A DNA stretch of 64,000 nucleotides from an uncultured Eubacteriales bacterium (GTDB taxonomy: Bacteria; Bacillota; Clostridia; Christensenellales; CAG-138). The stretch lies in contig CADBYI010000002.1 of assembly GCA_902798825.1 (NCBI GenBank), forward strand, positions 1-64,000, given 5' to 3'. The stretch's first letter is position 1. Every line of letters starts with the position of its first letter. Shown in pieces: positions 6,469 through 15,349 of the stretch. The position numbers and the translations under genes were made by a program. The notes under the pieces were generated by a model. The model worked only from the letters and a program-made list of their open reading frames with translations, had not been told where the DNA came from and ran no database searches.

Positions 6469-7835
6469 TTGCGATACCGGCCGCAGCGGTCCCTGTGGAC
6501 GTATTCGCCCTTGCCGGAGACCAAAAGCGCGCCGTTCTCCACCACCAGCTCCCCGTTCAGGATCACGTCCCGGGTCTTCCCTGCCGCCTCATACCCCTCA
6601 TAGGGGGAGTTGTCACAGTTGTGAAGGTTCGTGGCGGCATGGATGGTATGGGCGTTGTCGGGATCGAAGATGACGATGTCAGCGTCGCTCCCCGCCTGCA
6701 ATGTGCCCTTGCGGGGATACATGCCGAAAAGCTTTGCCGCCCGTGTGGACAACAGCTGTCCCATTTGGACCACGTCGATGTATCCCCCCTTCACCGCCCG
6801 GGTATAGACGATCTCGGCCCGGTTCTGCACCCCGGCACCGCCGTTGGGGGTCTGGGAGAAATCGTCCTTCCCCGCCGCTTTCTGGGCCATGGTGAAGGAG
6901 CAGTGGTCCGTGCCGATCCAGTCGATATCTCCGGAGGACAGGGCGTTCAACAGCGCTTCCTGGTCCTCTACGGAGCGCAAGGGGGGCGACATGACGAACT
7001 TGGCGCCGTCGGGGGCGTCGTACATGCTTTCCTCCAGGACGAGGTATTGAGGACAGGTCTCCAAATATACCTCCTGACCCCGTTCCCGGGCCCGACGGGC
7101 GATGGCCAGCCCCTCCTTTGTAGACAGGTGGACCACCCAGGCAGGACCGCCAGCCAAACAGGCAGCGTCCATAAGCCGTCCCACCCCGTCTGCTTCCACC
7201 AGATTAGGCCGGGAAACGGCGTGATACCGGGGACTAATCTTCCCCTCCGCCTTCAGCTCCTTCACCCGGGCCTTGAGGATATCGTCGTTCTCACAATGGA
7301 TACCGATGATGCAGTCCTCACGGACCAGATGCTTGATGGCTTCGTACATGACCCCGTCGCTCAGGCGCATATTGTCGTATACCATGTACATTTTGAAGGA
7401 GGTGACGCCGTTCTCGATCATGAGCGGCAGCTCGGCGATCCGCGCCTCGTTCCACTCGGACATGGCCATGTGGAAGCCGTAATTGCAGCTGCTGTTCTTC
7501 GCCTTGTTTTCCCATTTGCGGAAAGCCTCCATCAAGGTCATGCCCCGTTCCTGGGTGGCAAAGTCCAGCACGGTGGTGGTGCCGCCCACCAAGGCGGCCT
7601 TGGTGCCGGTGACGAAATCGTCCGCCGTGACGGTGCTGCCTACCTCCAGATCGAAATGGGTATGCGTGTCGATGAATCCGGGGAACACATAGCAGCCCGC
7701 AGCGTCAACGACCCTGTCGCAGGGGGCGTCTATGGTGCCCCCCACCTGGACGATCTTTCGCCCATCCGTCAGCAAATCGCCCCGTTCCACCCGGTCCTCA
7801 AGAACAAGAGAAGCGTCTTTTATCAGTATCCGCAT
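6465..7835 (-). CDS. hydA: Dihydropyrimidinase / hydantoinase
   Basis: A 456-residue cyclic amidohydrolase of the HydA/dihydropyrimidinase family, which opens dihydropyrimidine, hydantoin or related rings. DTHTHFD (His58, His60), the lysine carboxylated in the family in TSFKMYM (Lys148), GIHCEND (His180), VVHLSTKEG near 235 and GTDHCSF near 312 give the binuclear metal site. The ATG at 7835 is chosen because GGAGG lies 8 nt upstream; an earlier ATG two codons away is too close to it. First gene of the minus-strand purine operon, divergent from adenine deaminase. In purine-degrading bacteria hydA often accompanies xdh genes, but its substrate here is not decided by sequence. Confidence 0.9.
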   Translation of the reverse strand: MRILIKDASLVLEDRVERGDLLTDGRKIVQVGGTIDAPCDRVVDAAGCYVFPGFIDTHTHFDLEVGSTVTADDFVTGTKAALVGGTTTVLDFATQERGMTLMEAFRKWENKAKNSSCNYGFHMAMSEWNEARIAELPLMIENGVTSFKMYMVYDNMRLSDGVMYEAIKHLVREDCIIGIHCENDDILKARVKELKAEGKISPRYHAVSRPNLVEADGVGRLMDAACLAGGPAWVVHLSTKEGLAIARRARERGQEVYLETCPQYLVLEESMYDAPDGAKFVMSPPLRSVEDQEALLNALSSGDIDWIGTDHCSFTMAQKAAGKDDFSQTPNGGAGVQNRAEIVYTRAVKGGYIDVVQMGQLLSTRAAKLFGMYPRKGTLQAGSDADIVIFDPDNAHTIHAATNLHNCDNSPYEGYEAAGKTRDVILNGELVVENGALLVSGKGEYVHRDRCGRYRK

Positions 7836-7968
7836 ATGCATATCCTCCTGTATGTATATCAAGTATACCATAGCGGAGGAAAAAAGCGTACTTCTTTCAA
7901 AAAAATAATTTGGCCATCTTCCAACTTTTTAATCTCTGTGCTATACTTCTGAATGGGAGGTCAGAAAG
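7836..7968. promoter_or_regulatory. Divergent promoter region of the two purine operons
   Basis: A 133-bp gap separates hydA and the adenine deaminase gene. TATACT at 7942-7947 serves the plus strand, with a weak TTCCAA -35 at 7919. A TATACT on the minus strand (complement of 7862-7867) serves hydA, with no good -35. The weak -35 boxes suggest an activator or regulated promoter. No clear palindromic operator is visible. Confidence 0.45.
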
Positions 7969-9663
7969 ATGGACAAAAACAGATTACGCAACGCAATCCT
8001 GAACGCCACCTCACGCAATGCCGCCCTGGTCATCAAAAACGCCAACATCGTCAACGTGTTCACCGGCACCATAGAAAAGGGCGATGTGGCCGTCCGCGAT
8101 GGCATCATTCTGGGCATCGGTTCCTATTCCGGCAAGGAGGAGATCGACGCAAAGGGGGCTTATCTCTGCCCCGGTCTCATCGACGGACACGTGCACATCG
8201 AATCCTCCATGGCCCATCCCCTTCGCTTCGCCGAATGCGTCCTGAAGCAGGGCACCACCACCGTGATCGCTGATCCCCACGAGATCGCCAACGTCTGCGG
8301 TACGGATGGCATCCAGTATATGCTGGATCAGACCGAGTGGCTTCCCCTCTCCGTGTTTTTCATGATCCCCTCCTGCGTTCCCTGCACCAGCTTCGAAACC
8401 AGCGGCGCCAAGCTGGTGGCCAGCGATATGGAACCCTTCATGAACCAAAAGCGGGTCATCGGCCTGGGCGAAGTGATGGACTATGTGGCGGTGGTCACCG
8501 GCGACGGGGAGATGCTGGATAAACTGAAGCTCTTCGATCGTCGCCCCATCGATGGCCATGCCCCCCTCCTCTCCGGCGACGATCTGAACGCCTACTGCAT
8601 CGCCGGCCCCAGGACGGACCATGAGTGCTCGGAGTATGACGAGCTTTTGGAGAAGCTGAGCAAGGGCATGCGGCTCCATCTGCGGCTGGGCTCCGCCTGC
8701 CGCGGCGTGGAGGAGCTGATGCGGAAGATCGCCGAAAACAAGCTTCCCACCCGCCGGATGCTGTTCTGTACGGACGACAAGCACCTGGGCGATATTGAGC
8801 GGGAGGGTCACATCAACTATATCCTTCGGCGAGCTGTTGCCAATGGCATCCCTCCCATGGAGGCCATCCAGATGGCCACCATCAACGCCGCCGAGACCTA
8901 TGGCCTCCAGCGGTACGGCGCCATCGCCCCCGGTTACCGGGCGGATATGGTCCTGTTTGACAATTTGAAGGACTTCAACGCCCTTATGGTCTTCTCCAAC
9001 GGCATCCAATTCGCCGCCCCCCATCACGACACGCTTCTCAAGCGGGACCCCCGCATCTATAACAGCGTTCATCTGGCCCCCCGAAAGCCGGGAGCGCTGG
9101 ACCTGCCCGTTCAGGGAGAGATGCCCGTCATCAACCTGGTGCCCGGGGAGCTCATCACCAATCTGACATATGAGACCGTTCCCGAAAAAGACGGGAAGTT
9201 TGCCCCTACAGACGAGCTTTTGAAGGCGGCCGTATTCGAGCGGCATATGTCCTCCGGCCGGGTAGGCGTGGGTATCCTCAAGTGGATGAAGCTGAAGAAC
9301 GGCGCCATCGCCTCCACCGTTGGCCACGATTCCCACAACCTCATCGTGGTGGGTGACAACGACGGGGATATGTTTGCGGCGGTGGACGCCCTGGAGGGCT
9401 CCTCCGGTGGGTTCGTGGTGGTGAGCGAGGGGAAGGTCCTGGCCCAGCTTCCGTTGCCCATCGCAGGCCTCATGAGCGATCTGCCCCTGCAGGAGATCAT
9501 CGCCCGTCAAGAGGCGCTGCTATCCGCCTTCCGCACCATCGGTGAGTATGCTGACGGCGACCCGTTTGTGACCCTTTCCTTCATCGCCTTGCCCGTGATT
9601 CCACATGTGCGCATCACGGATATGGGCGTATTCAACGTGACCAAGATGGAATTTATCCAATAA
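7969..9663 (+). CDS. adeC: Adenine deaminase
   Basis: The 564-residue AdeC-type enzyme hydrolyses adenine to hypoxanthine and ammonia. PGLIDGHVHIESSM (residues 68-81; His74, His76), TVIADPHEIANVCG near 98-111, GHAPLLSG near 194-201 and CTDDKHLGD near 265-273 match the family. A glycine-rich C-terminal domain with ASTVGHDSHN near 448-457 completes it. Length is typical. GGGAGG stands upstream of the ATG. It is the first plus-strand gene of the purine block and is followed after 9 nt by the xanthine dehydrogenase subunits. Hypoxanthine from this step is a substrate for that enzyme or for salvage. Confidence 0.95.
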   Translation: MDKNRLRNAILNATSRNAALVIKNANIVNVFTGTIEKGDVAVRDGIILGIGSYSGKEEIDAKGAYLCPGLIDGHVHIESSMAHPLRFAECVLKQGTTTVIADPHEIANVCGTDGIQYMLDQTEWLPLSVFFMIPSCVPCTSFETSGAKLVASDMEPFMNQKRVIGLGEVMDYVAVVTGDGEMLDKLKLFDRRPIDGHAPLLSGDDLNAYCIAGPRTDHECSEYDELLEKLSKGMRLHLRLGSACRGVEELMRKIAENKLPTRRMLFCTDDKHLGDIEREGHINYILRRAVANGIPPMEAIQMATINAAETYGLQRYGAIAPGYRADMVLFDNLKDFNALMVFSNGIQFAAPHHDTLLKRDPRIYNSVHLAPRKPGALDLPVQGEMPVINLVPGELITNLTYETVPEKDGKFAPTDELLKAAVFERHMSSGRVGVGILKWMKLKNGAIASTVGHDSHNLIVVGDNDGDMFAAVDALEGSSGGFVVVSEGKVLAQLPLPIAGLMSDLPLQEIIARQEALLSAFRTIGEYADGDPFVTLSFIALPVIPHVRITDMGVFNVTKMEFIQ

Positions 9664-9672
9664 GGAGGACCC

Positions 9673-11997
9673 ATGATCGTAGGAAAAAGTGTGCCCCGCG
9701 TGGATGCGTTCGACAAGGTGACCGGACGCGCCAAGTATACGGACGATCTGTGCGACAAGAGCGCCCTGCTCATACGTGTGGTGCGCTCCACCATCGCCCA
9801 CGGCTTCGTCAAGTCCGTGGACATCGACCAGGCCATGAAGGTGCCGGGCGTGGTCCGCATCTTCACCTGCTTCGACGTGCCCGATCTCCCCTTCCCCACG
9901 GCCGGCCACCCCTGGTCCGTGGAGGAAGCCCATCAGGACGTGGCGGATCGCCTGCTGCTGAATCAACACGTGCGCTACTATGGCGACGACGTGGCTGCGG
10001 TGGTGGCGGAAAACGAGGTGGCCTGCGCCCAGGCCGCCCGGCTCGTAAAGGTGGAGTATGAGGAGCTGCCCTTTGTGCTGGACCCCATCGAGGCCATGCA
10101 GGATGGTCAAGCCCAGATTCACGAGGGCTTCCCCAACAACATCCTCAAGCACACCTCCATCCGCAACGGCAACTATGAGGAGGCCCGGAAGGAGCCCGGC
10201 CTCATCTGCATCGACAAGTGGTACACCACCCCCACGGTGCAGCACTGCCATATCGAAAACTTTATCTGCTACGCCTATGAGGAGGCCGGGAAGACCGTCA
10301 TCGTCTCCTCCACCCAGATACCTCATATCGTGCGCCGCACGGTGGGCCAGGCCATCGGCGTCCCTTGGGGCTCCGTACGTATCATCAAGCCCTATATCGG
10401 CGGCGGCTTCGGCAACAAGCAGGACACCCTCTATGAGCCCCTCTGCGGCTGGATCTGCCGGCAGCTGGGCGGGCGGCTGGTGAAGATCGACATTCCCCGG
10501 GAGGACACCTTCATCAGCAACCGGGTGCGCCATGCCATTAAATTCCACATCATCTCCTATGTGCGTCCGGACGGTACCTATGTGGCCCGGAAGCTGGAGA
10601 TGTTCTCCGATCAGGGCGCCTATGCCTCCCACGGCCATTCCATCGCCGCCAAGGGCATGGGCTGCTTCCCCCAGATGTACCCCTGCCCCAATGTGGAATG
10701 CGATGCCTACACGGTCTACACCAACAAGTCCGTGTCCGGCGCCATGCGGGGCTATGGCATTCCCCAGGCCATGTTCGCGTTCGAAAGTCACACGGACGAC
10801 GTGTGCAAGGCTCTGGGGCTTGACCCGGTGGCGTTCCGCCGGGCCCACATCATGCCCGTGGGCTTTAAGGACGGCTTCTCCAAGAACGAGAATTACTACG
10901 ACACCTTCAACCAGTGCATGGACAAGGCCATCGCCTATATGGACTATTGGAAAAAGCGGGAGGAATTCAAAGACCAGACCGGCCCCGTTCGCAGGGGCAT
11001 CGGCCTCTCCTGCTTCTGGTACAACACGGGCGTGTGGCCCATCTCCCTGGAGCACTCCTCCTGCCGCATGGTCCTGAACCAGGACGGCACCATCCAGCTG
11101 CAGGTAGGCGAAACGGAGATCGGACAGGGCGCGGATACGGCCTATGCCCAGATGGCGGCGGAGGTCATCGGATTGAAGGACTATCGGGATGTGCACGTGG
11201 TCTCCAACCAGGATACGGACGTGACCCCCTTCGGCCTCGGCGCCTACGCCTCCCGACAGACCTACATGTGCGGCTTCTCCATCACCCAGACGGGACAGAT
11301 TTTGAGGCAAAAGATTTTGGACTATGCCCAGGAGCTGACCCGGATGCCTGTGGCTGATTTGGATATTGTGGACAGCAACATCATCCGCACCACGGACGGG
11401 CGGGTGCTGAAGTCCCTCAGCGATTTGGCTACGGAGGCCTTTTACAGCCTGACCCACAGCGTCCACATCACGGCGGAGTCCACCTATCAGATCAAGTCCA
11501 ACGCCTATTCCTTCGGCTGCTGCGTGGCCGAGGTAGAGGTGGACGTGCCCATGTGCCGATGCGAGGTCAAGCGGATCATCAACGTCCACGACTGCGGCAA
11601 ACTCATCAATCCTGCCCTGGCGGAGGCTCAGGTGGAGGGCGGCATGAGCATGGGCATCGGCTATGCCCTGTCCGAACAGCTTCTCTACGACGCCAAGACC
11701 GGCCGGGGCCTCAACAACAACCTGCTTGACTATAAGCTGTCCACCACCCTGGATCATCCCCACCTGGAGGCCCAGTTCGTGGAGAATCCAGAGCCCACCA
11801 ACCCCTTCGGCACCAAGGCCCTGGGCGAACCCCCGGCCACCCCGGTGGCGCCCGCCATCCGCAACGCCATCTTGAACGCCACCGGCGTGGCGGTGGACGA
11901 TATCCCCATGAATCCGAAGGTGCTGTTCAAACGCTTCACGGAAGAAGGGCTCATCCATGACCCCTGGACTCACGAATCCTTGAGAGAGGAGAAATAA
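9673..11997 (+). CDS. xdhA: Xanthine dehydrogenase, molybdopterin-binding subunit
   Basis: The 774-residue large subunit of a three-subunit molybdenum hydroxylase that oxidises hypoxanthine and xanthine. Cofactor motifs: YIGGGFGNKQ (residues 241-250, with the family's conserved Gln), GAMRGYGIPQ near 356, GETEIGQGADT near 479-489, and GTKALGEPPATP near 713-724, whose Glu matches the catalytic glutamate. The opening MIVGKSVPRVDAFDKVTG is typical of the purine-type XdhA. AGGAGG precedes the ATG. The subunit order MPT, FAD, 2Fe-2S matches the E. coli xdhABC arrangement. No XdhC-type insertion chaperone is present in the window. Substrate could also be another N-heterocycle, but the gene context favours purines. 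Confidence 0.93.
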   Translation: MIVGKSVPRVDAFDKVTGRAKYTDDLCDKSALLIRVVRSTIAHGFVKSVDIDQAMKVPGVVRIFTCFDVPDLPFPTAGHPWSVEEAHQDVADRLLLNQHVRYYGDDVAAVVAENEVACAQAARLVKVEYEELPFVLDPIEAMQDGQAQIHEGFPNNILKHTSIRNGNYEEARKEPGLICIDKWYTTPTVQHCHIENFICYAYEEAGKTVIVSSTQIPHIVRRTVGQAIGVPWGSVRIIKPYIGGGFGNKQDTLYEPLCGWICRQLGGRLVKIDIPREDTFISNRVRHAIKFHIISYVRPDGTYVARKLEMFSDQGAYASHGHSIAAKGMGCFPQMYPCPNVECDAYTVYTNKSVSGAMRGYGIPQAMFAFESHTDDVCKALGLDPVAFRRAHIMPVGFKDGFSKNENYYDTFNQCMDKAIAYMDYWKKREEFKDQTGPVRRGIGLSCFWYNTGVWPISLEHSSCRMVLNQDGTIQLQVGETEIGQGADTAYAQMAAEVIGLKDYRDVHVVSNQDTDVTPFGLGAYASRQTYMCGFSITQTGQILRQKILDYAQELTRMPVADLDIVDSNIIRTTDGRVLKSLSDLATEAFYSLTHSVHITAESTYQIKSNAYSFGCCVAEVEVDVPMCRCEVKRIINVHDCGKLINPALAEAQVEGGMSMGIGYALSEQLLYDAKTGRGLNNNLLDYKLSTTLDHPHLEAQFVENPEPTNPFGTKALGEPPATPVAPAIRNAILNATGVAVDDIPMNPKVLFKRFTEEGLIHDPWTHESLREEK

Positions 11998-12001
11998 CGC
12001 C

Positions 12002-12886
12002 ATGTACGATATGAAGGAACTGTACGAAGCCTTTTCCGTTCAGGAGGCCATCGAGCTTCGACTGGCCCACCCCCAGGCCCAGATCATCGCCGGCGGGTCC
12101 GACGTGCTGGTCCAGATGCGGGAGGGCAGGCGGGCCGGAAAGGAGCTTATTTCCATCTACCTGATCGACGAACTGCGGGGGGTGTCCCTGGATGAGGACG
12201 GCGCCATTCGCATCGGTTCGTTGACCAGCTTTTCCCACATCACGAAGGACCCCATCATCCGGAAATATATCAACGTGCTGGGCGAAGCGGTGGACCTGGT
12301 GGGCGGGCCCCAGATCCGCAACATCGGCACCATCGGCGGCAACACCTGCAACGGCGTCACCAGCGCAGACTCCGCCTCCACCCTCCACGCCTGGGAAGCC
12401 ATCGTGGAGCTGACGGGCCCGGACGGCAAGCGGCTGGTGCCCATCAAGGAGTTCTATCTCAAGGCCAGCACCGTGGACATTCGGGAGGGCGAGATACAGA
12501 CAGCCATCCTCATTCCCAAGGAGAGCTATGAGAACACCTATGGCAGCTACTATAAGTACGCCATGCGAAACGCCATGGATATCGCCACAACGGGCTGCTC
12601 CGTGAACGTGCGCCTCTCCCCCGACAAGCAGACCTTCGACCGGGTGCGCATCGCCTATGGTGTGGCCGGCCCTGTGCCCATGCGGGCGCCGTCGGCGGAG
12701 GCCCTCATCCAGGGAAAGCCTCTTACGCTGGAGCAGGCGGAAGCCTTTTCACTGGAGGTGCTCAAGGATATCAATCCTCGGGATTCCTGGCGGGCGCCTA
12801 AGGCCTTCCGCCAGCATATCGCTGTGGAAATGGCCAAGCGTTGCCTGATAGAAGCCACCAAGCGCTGTGGAGGTGAAGTGAAATGA
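12002..12886 (+). CDS. xdhB: Xanthine dehydrogenase, FAD-binding subunit
   Basis: A 294-residue FAD subunit that passes electrons from the iron-sulfur clusters to NAD+ or another acceptor. IIAGGSDVLVQMREG (residues 28-42) and IGTIGGNTCNG near 108-118 are the two FAD pyrophosphate-binding loops of the CO-dehydrogenase-flavoprotein-like fold. A C-terminal domain with VRIAYGVAGPVPMRAPSAE near 214-232 follows. It sits 4 nt after xdhA and overlaps xdhC by 4 nt (ATGA), so the three subunits are translated together. Confidence 0.93.
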   Translation: MYDMKELYEAFSVQEAIELRLAHPQAQIIAGGSDVLVQMREGRRAGKELISIYLIDELRGVSLDEDGAIRIGSLTSFSHITKDPIIRKYINVLGEAVDLVGGPQIRNIGTIGGNTCNGVTSADSASTLHAWEAIVELTGPDGKRLVPIKEFYLKASTVDIREGEIQTAILIPKESYENTYGSYYKYAMRNAMDIATTGCSVNVRLSPDKQTFDRVRIAYGVAGPVPMRAPSAEALIQGKPLTLEQAEAFSLEVLKDINPRDSWRAPKAFRQHIAVEMAKRCLIEATKRCGGEVK

Positions 12887-13374
12887 AGGATCAATATAGG
12901 CTCATCGAGTTCAATCTGAATGGCAAGGACGTGGCCTGCATGGTGGATTGCCGGGCCTCCCTCACCGATATGCTTCGCAACGACTTTCGCATGACCTCTG
13001 TGAAGAAGGGCTGCGAGGTGGGAGAATGCGGCGCCTGCAACGTGATCATCGACGGGGAGTGCTACAACTCCTGCATCTATCTGGCCGTCTGGGCCCGGGG
13101 CAAGCATATCCGCACCCTGGAAGGACTCATGGGCCCCAACGGGGAGCTGTCCGATATCCAGCAGGCATTCATCGACGAAACAGCCGTCCAATGCGGCTTC
13201 TGCACGCCGGGCTTCATCATGTCCGCCGTGGAGATTTTGGAGAGCGGCAAGCTCTACACCCGGGACGAGCTACGCAAGCTCCTCTCCGGCCACCTGTGCC
13301 GCTGCACCGGCTATGAGAACATCCTGAACGCTGTGGAAAAGACGATGAAGAAGCGGCTGGGCATAGCCGAATAA
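12883..13374 (+). CDS. xdhC: Xanthine dehydrogenase, [2Fe-2S] subunit
   Basis: A 163-residue subunit with two [2Fe-2S] clusters. The ferredoxin-like domain holds Cys44, Cys49, Cys52 and Cys64 (GCEVGECGAC and NSC). The all-helical domain holds CGFCTPG near 104-110 and CRCTG near 139-143. All eight ligands are present, so the electron path from the molybdenum centre to FAD looks intact. Symbol follows the E. coli subunit naming, where XdhC is the iron-sulfur subunit, not the insertion chaperone. The operon ends at a terminator that lies inside the convergent patatin gene. Confidence 0.94.
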   Translation: MKDQYRLIEFNLNGKDVACMVDCRASLTDMLRNDFRMTSVKKGCEVGECGACNVIIDGECYNSCIYLAVWARGKHIRTLEGLMGPNGELSDIQQAFIDETAVQCGFCTPGFIMSAVEILESGKLYTRDELRKLLSGHLCRCTGYENILNAVEKTMKKRLGIAE

Positions 13375-13382
13375 GACCAAGA

Positions 13383-14222
13383 TCAACCGACCTTCTGGCC
13401 TCCCTCGGGGAGGCCTTTTTCCTGCTCTGATTCCAACGCTTCCAAGCCCAGCAGCTGCCGGATGCGGGGCAACGCTTCCGTGGCCTTCTGCCGCCCGGCT
13501 TCCACGCTCTCCTCATAGCCGTTGATTTTCAACAGCCCCATGAAGGAGGCGTCGGGACGGATGATCACGTCCCCTTTGTCTGCCTGCCGCTGGGTCAGCT
13601 TGGCCTGCATGATGTCGGAGGAGCGGCGAAGGATGTCGATGGGCGAAGGGTGCTCCGGATCGAAGAAATTCTTCTTTATGCCAAGATCGGAGGTGATCAC
13701 CACGTCAGCGCCGCGGGTCCGCAGCACGTCCACGGGAAGCTCCTCCAAAACGCCGCCGTCCACATAGTAGTGGCCGTCGATCACGGCCGGGGTGAACACC
13801 CCCGGCACCGCCATGCTGGCCCGGACGGCCCGATGGAGCTTGCCCTCCTCAAACACCTTCATCTCCCCGGTCACCAAGTCGGTGGCAATGCACACGAAGG
13901 GGATTTTGGTTTCACCGAAGGAAAGATCATGGGTCAGGGTCAAAACCAACTCTTCGATTTTATCGCCGCTCAAAAAGCCGCCGTGAATGGGAATGCCCAT
14001 GTCCACGATGGTCCTAGCCTCCACCGTGCCCAGATACTTTTCCAGCAGATACAGGTTGGTCCCCGCCGCGTAAACCGCACCGAAGATGGCGCCTGCGCTG
14101 CAGCCGGAGATGATATCGGGTATGATGCCGTTTTCCTCCAGCACCTGCAGCACGCCCACATGGGCGAGGCCCCTTGCCCCGCCGGACCCCAGACACAACC
14201 CGATTTTCCTTCCGTTTATCAT
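13383..14222 (-). CDS. Patatin-like phospholipase, RssA family
   Basis: A 279-residue patatin-fold serine hydrolase, expected to act on phospholipid or other acyl esters. GSGGARGLAH (residues 12-21) is the oxyanion loop, GCSAGA gives the nucleophile Ser42 in a GxSxG elbow, and VDGGV supplies the catalytic Asp154. Size and the short N-terminus match the bacterial RssA/YlbK type. AGGAG lies about 11 nt upstream of the ATG. It faces ylbJ, whose start is only 34 nt away, and its 3' end contains the terminator of the convergent xdh operon. Physiological substrate is unknown for most members. Confidence 0.9.
   Translation of the reverse strand: MINGRKIGLCLGSGGARGLAHVGVLQVLEENGIIPDIISGCSAGAIFGAVYAAGTNLYLLEKYLGTVEARTIVDMGIPIHGGFLSGDKIEELVLTLTHDLSFGETKIPFVCIATDLVTGEMKVFEEGKLHRAVRASMAVPGVFTPAVIDGHYYVDGGVLEELPVDVLRTRGADVVITSDLGIKKNFFDPEHPSPIDILRRSSDIMQAKLTQRQADKGDVIIRPDASFMGLLKINGYEESVEAGRQKATEALPRIRQLLGLEALESEQEKGLPEGGQKVG
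13397..13420 (+). terminator. Terminator of the adeC-xdhABC operon
   Basis: GGCCTCCC / GGGAGGCC stem with TCG loop and five Ts on the plus strand. It lies within the last codons of the convergent patatin gene, so the same bases are coding and terminating. Confidence 0.75.
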
Positions 14223-14256
14223 GAATCTCTAAGCTCCTTTGCCCATACAGTACAAT

Positions 14257-15267
14257 ATGAAACGCCTGTTGCCCTTCGTTCCGCTGCTCCTTCTGGCGGC
14301 CCTGCTGCTCTTCCCCGCGTCCGCTCTGGCGGGGGCGAAGCAGGGGCTGAACATTTGGTGGGACCGGGTCCTCCCCGCTTTGCTGCCCAGCTTTATCTGC
14401 GTCAGGCTGGCAGAGGGGATGGGGCTCTTATATGCGGCCTCCCGCCGCCCGAAAGGACAATTGATCGCCATAGCGGGGTTTTCCCTACTATCCGGGGCGC
14501 CGAATGGAGCCAAACTCCTGTATGCTATGGCGCGAAACGGCACCCTTTCCCAGCGAGAAAGCCAGCGAATGCTGCCGCTTGTCAACATCGTTAGCCCCGT
14601 GTTTCTCGTGTCCATCATAGCATCGGATCTGCTGAAAAACAAGGTACTGTTTTTCCCTATGGCCCTTGCGTTCTACGGGGTCATCCTTTTCTTTTTGACG
14701 CCGCACCTGCTGAAAAAACGCACTGGTTTTGTTTCCTGCCAAATGAAAAAGGAAACCTTTTCAAAAGCGCTTTCCTCCGCCATAGAGAACAGCATGCTCG
14801 ATATGCTGCGTATCGGCGGATGTATCCTCTTCCCCTGTACCCTGCTCTCTGTTTTTCACTCTCTTTTTTCGAACGGCGCAGTTTACACCACCCTTGCCGG
14901 GTTGACGGAGGTGAGCATGGGCGTATCGGCCCTGGCCGAAGCGGCCCTGCCCCTGCGCCTCAAGTCAAGCCTGATGACCGGCTTTGCGGCCTTCGGGGGC
15001 CTGTCATTGGCGCTGCAGACCATGTGCTGCTATCCTGATTTAGACATTTTTGTTTATCTCATTCGGAAGCTGCTGCTGGGCGCGCTGATCGGGGCGGCCT
15101 GCTATGCTGTGTTTCCCCTTTTCCCCACCGTCTCGTCCGTGTTTGCAAGTACCCAGGAGATGATAACCCGAAGCCTATCGTTGAGCTCGTTGCTGCTTTC
15201 TTCCGCTTTGTCCGTCGCGTTCACCGGTATGATCTCTCTGATGGTCAGCCAAAGGAAAAACGGCTGA
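14257..15267 (+). CDS. ylbJ: Sporulation integral membrane protein YlbJ
   Basis: A 336-residue polytopic membrane protein related to B. subtilis YlbJ, which is needed in the mother cell for a proper spore cortex and belongs to the nucleoside-recognition-domain membrane family. AKQGLNIWWDRVLPALLPSF near residues 29-48 is the family hallmark, followed by SGAPNGAKLLYAM near 83-95 and VNIVSPVFLVS. Roughly eight hydrophobic segments follow. The ATG at 14257 is used; a TTG six codons upstream is possible, and neither has a clear ribosome site. The close divergent arrangement with patatin means its promoter must lie in the patatin coding sequence, perhaps for a sporulation sigma factor. Confidence 0.82.
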   Translation: MKRLLPFVPLLLLAALLLFPASALAGAKQGLNIWWDRVLPALLPSFICVRLAEGMGLLYAASRRPKGQLIAIAGFSLLSGAPNGAKLLYAMARNGTLSQRESQRMLPLVNIVSPVFLVSIIASDLLKNKVLFFPMALAFYGVILFFLTPHLLKKRTGFVSCQMKKETFSKALSSAIENSMLDMLRIGGCILFPCTLLSVFHSLFSNGAVYTTLAGLTEVSMGVSALAEAALPLRLKSSLMTGFAAFGGLSLALQTMCCYPDLDIFVYLIRKLLLGALIGAACYAVFPLFPTVSSVFASTQEMITRSLSLSSLLLSSALSVAFTGMISLMVSQRKNG

Positions 15268-15293
15268 TTCGCAAATATTCTCGCAAATGGCGG

Positions 15294-15322
15294 TTGCCTT
15301 TTTCTGCTAATACGGGTATACT
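15294..15322 (+). promoter_or_regulatory. Promoter of guaB
   Basis: TTGCCT, a 17-nt spacer and TATACT, followed by GAGGAGAG at 15338 and ATG at 15350. No riboswitch fold is seen in the short leader. Confidence 0.75.
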
Positions 15323-15349
15323 AAGGCAAATCATTTTGAGGAGAGCATC

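Noticed and set aside
9520..12003. Very long open frame antisense to the xdh genes, and similar long antisense frames elsewhere
   Set aside because: High GC at third codon positions opens antisense frames; composition is His/Gly/Val-rich with no family match, and the plus-strand genes are clear.
15323..15349. Purine or guanine riboswitch before guaB
   Set aside because: The leader between promoter and start is only about 25 nt, too short for an aptamer.
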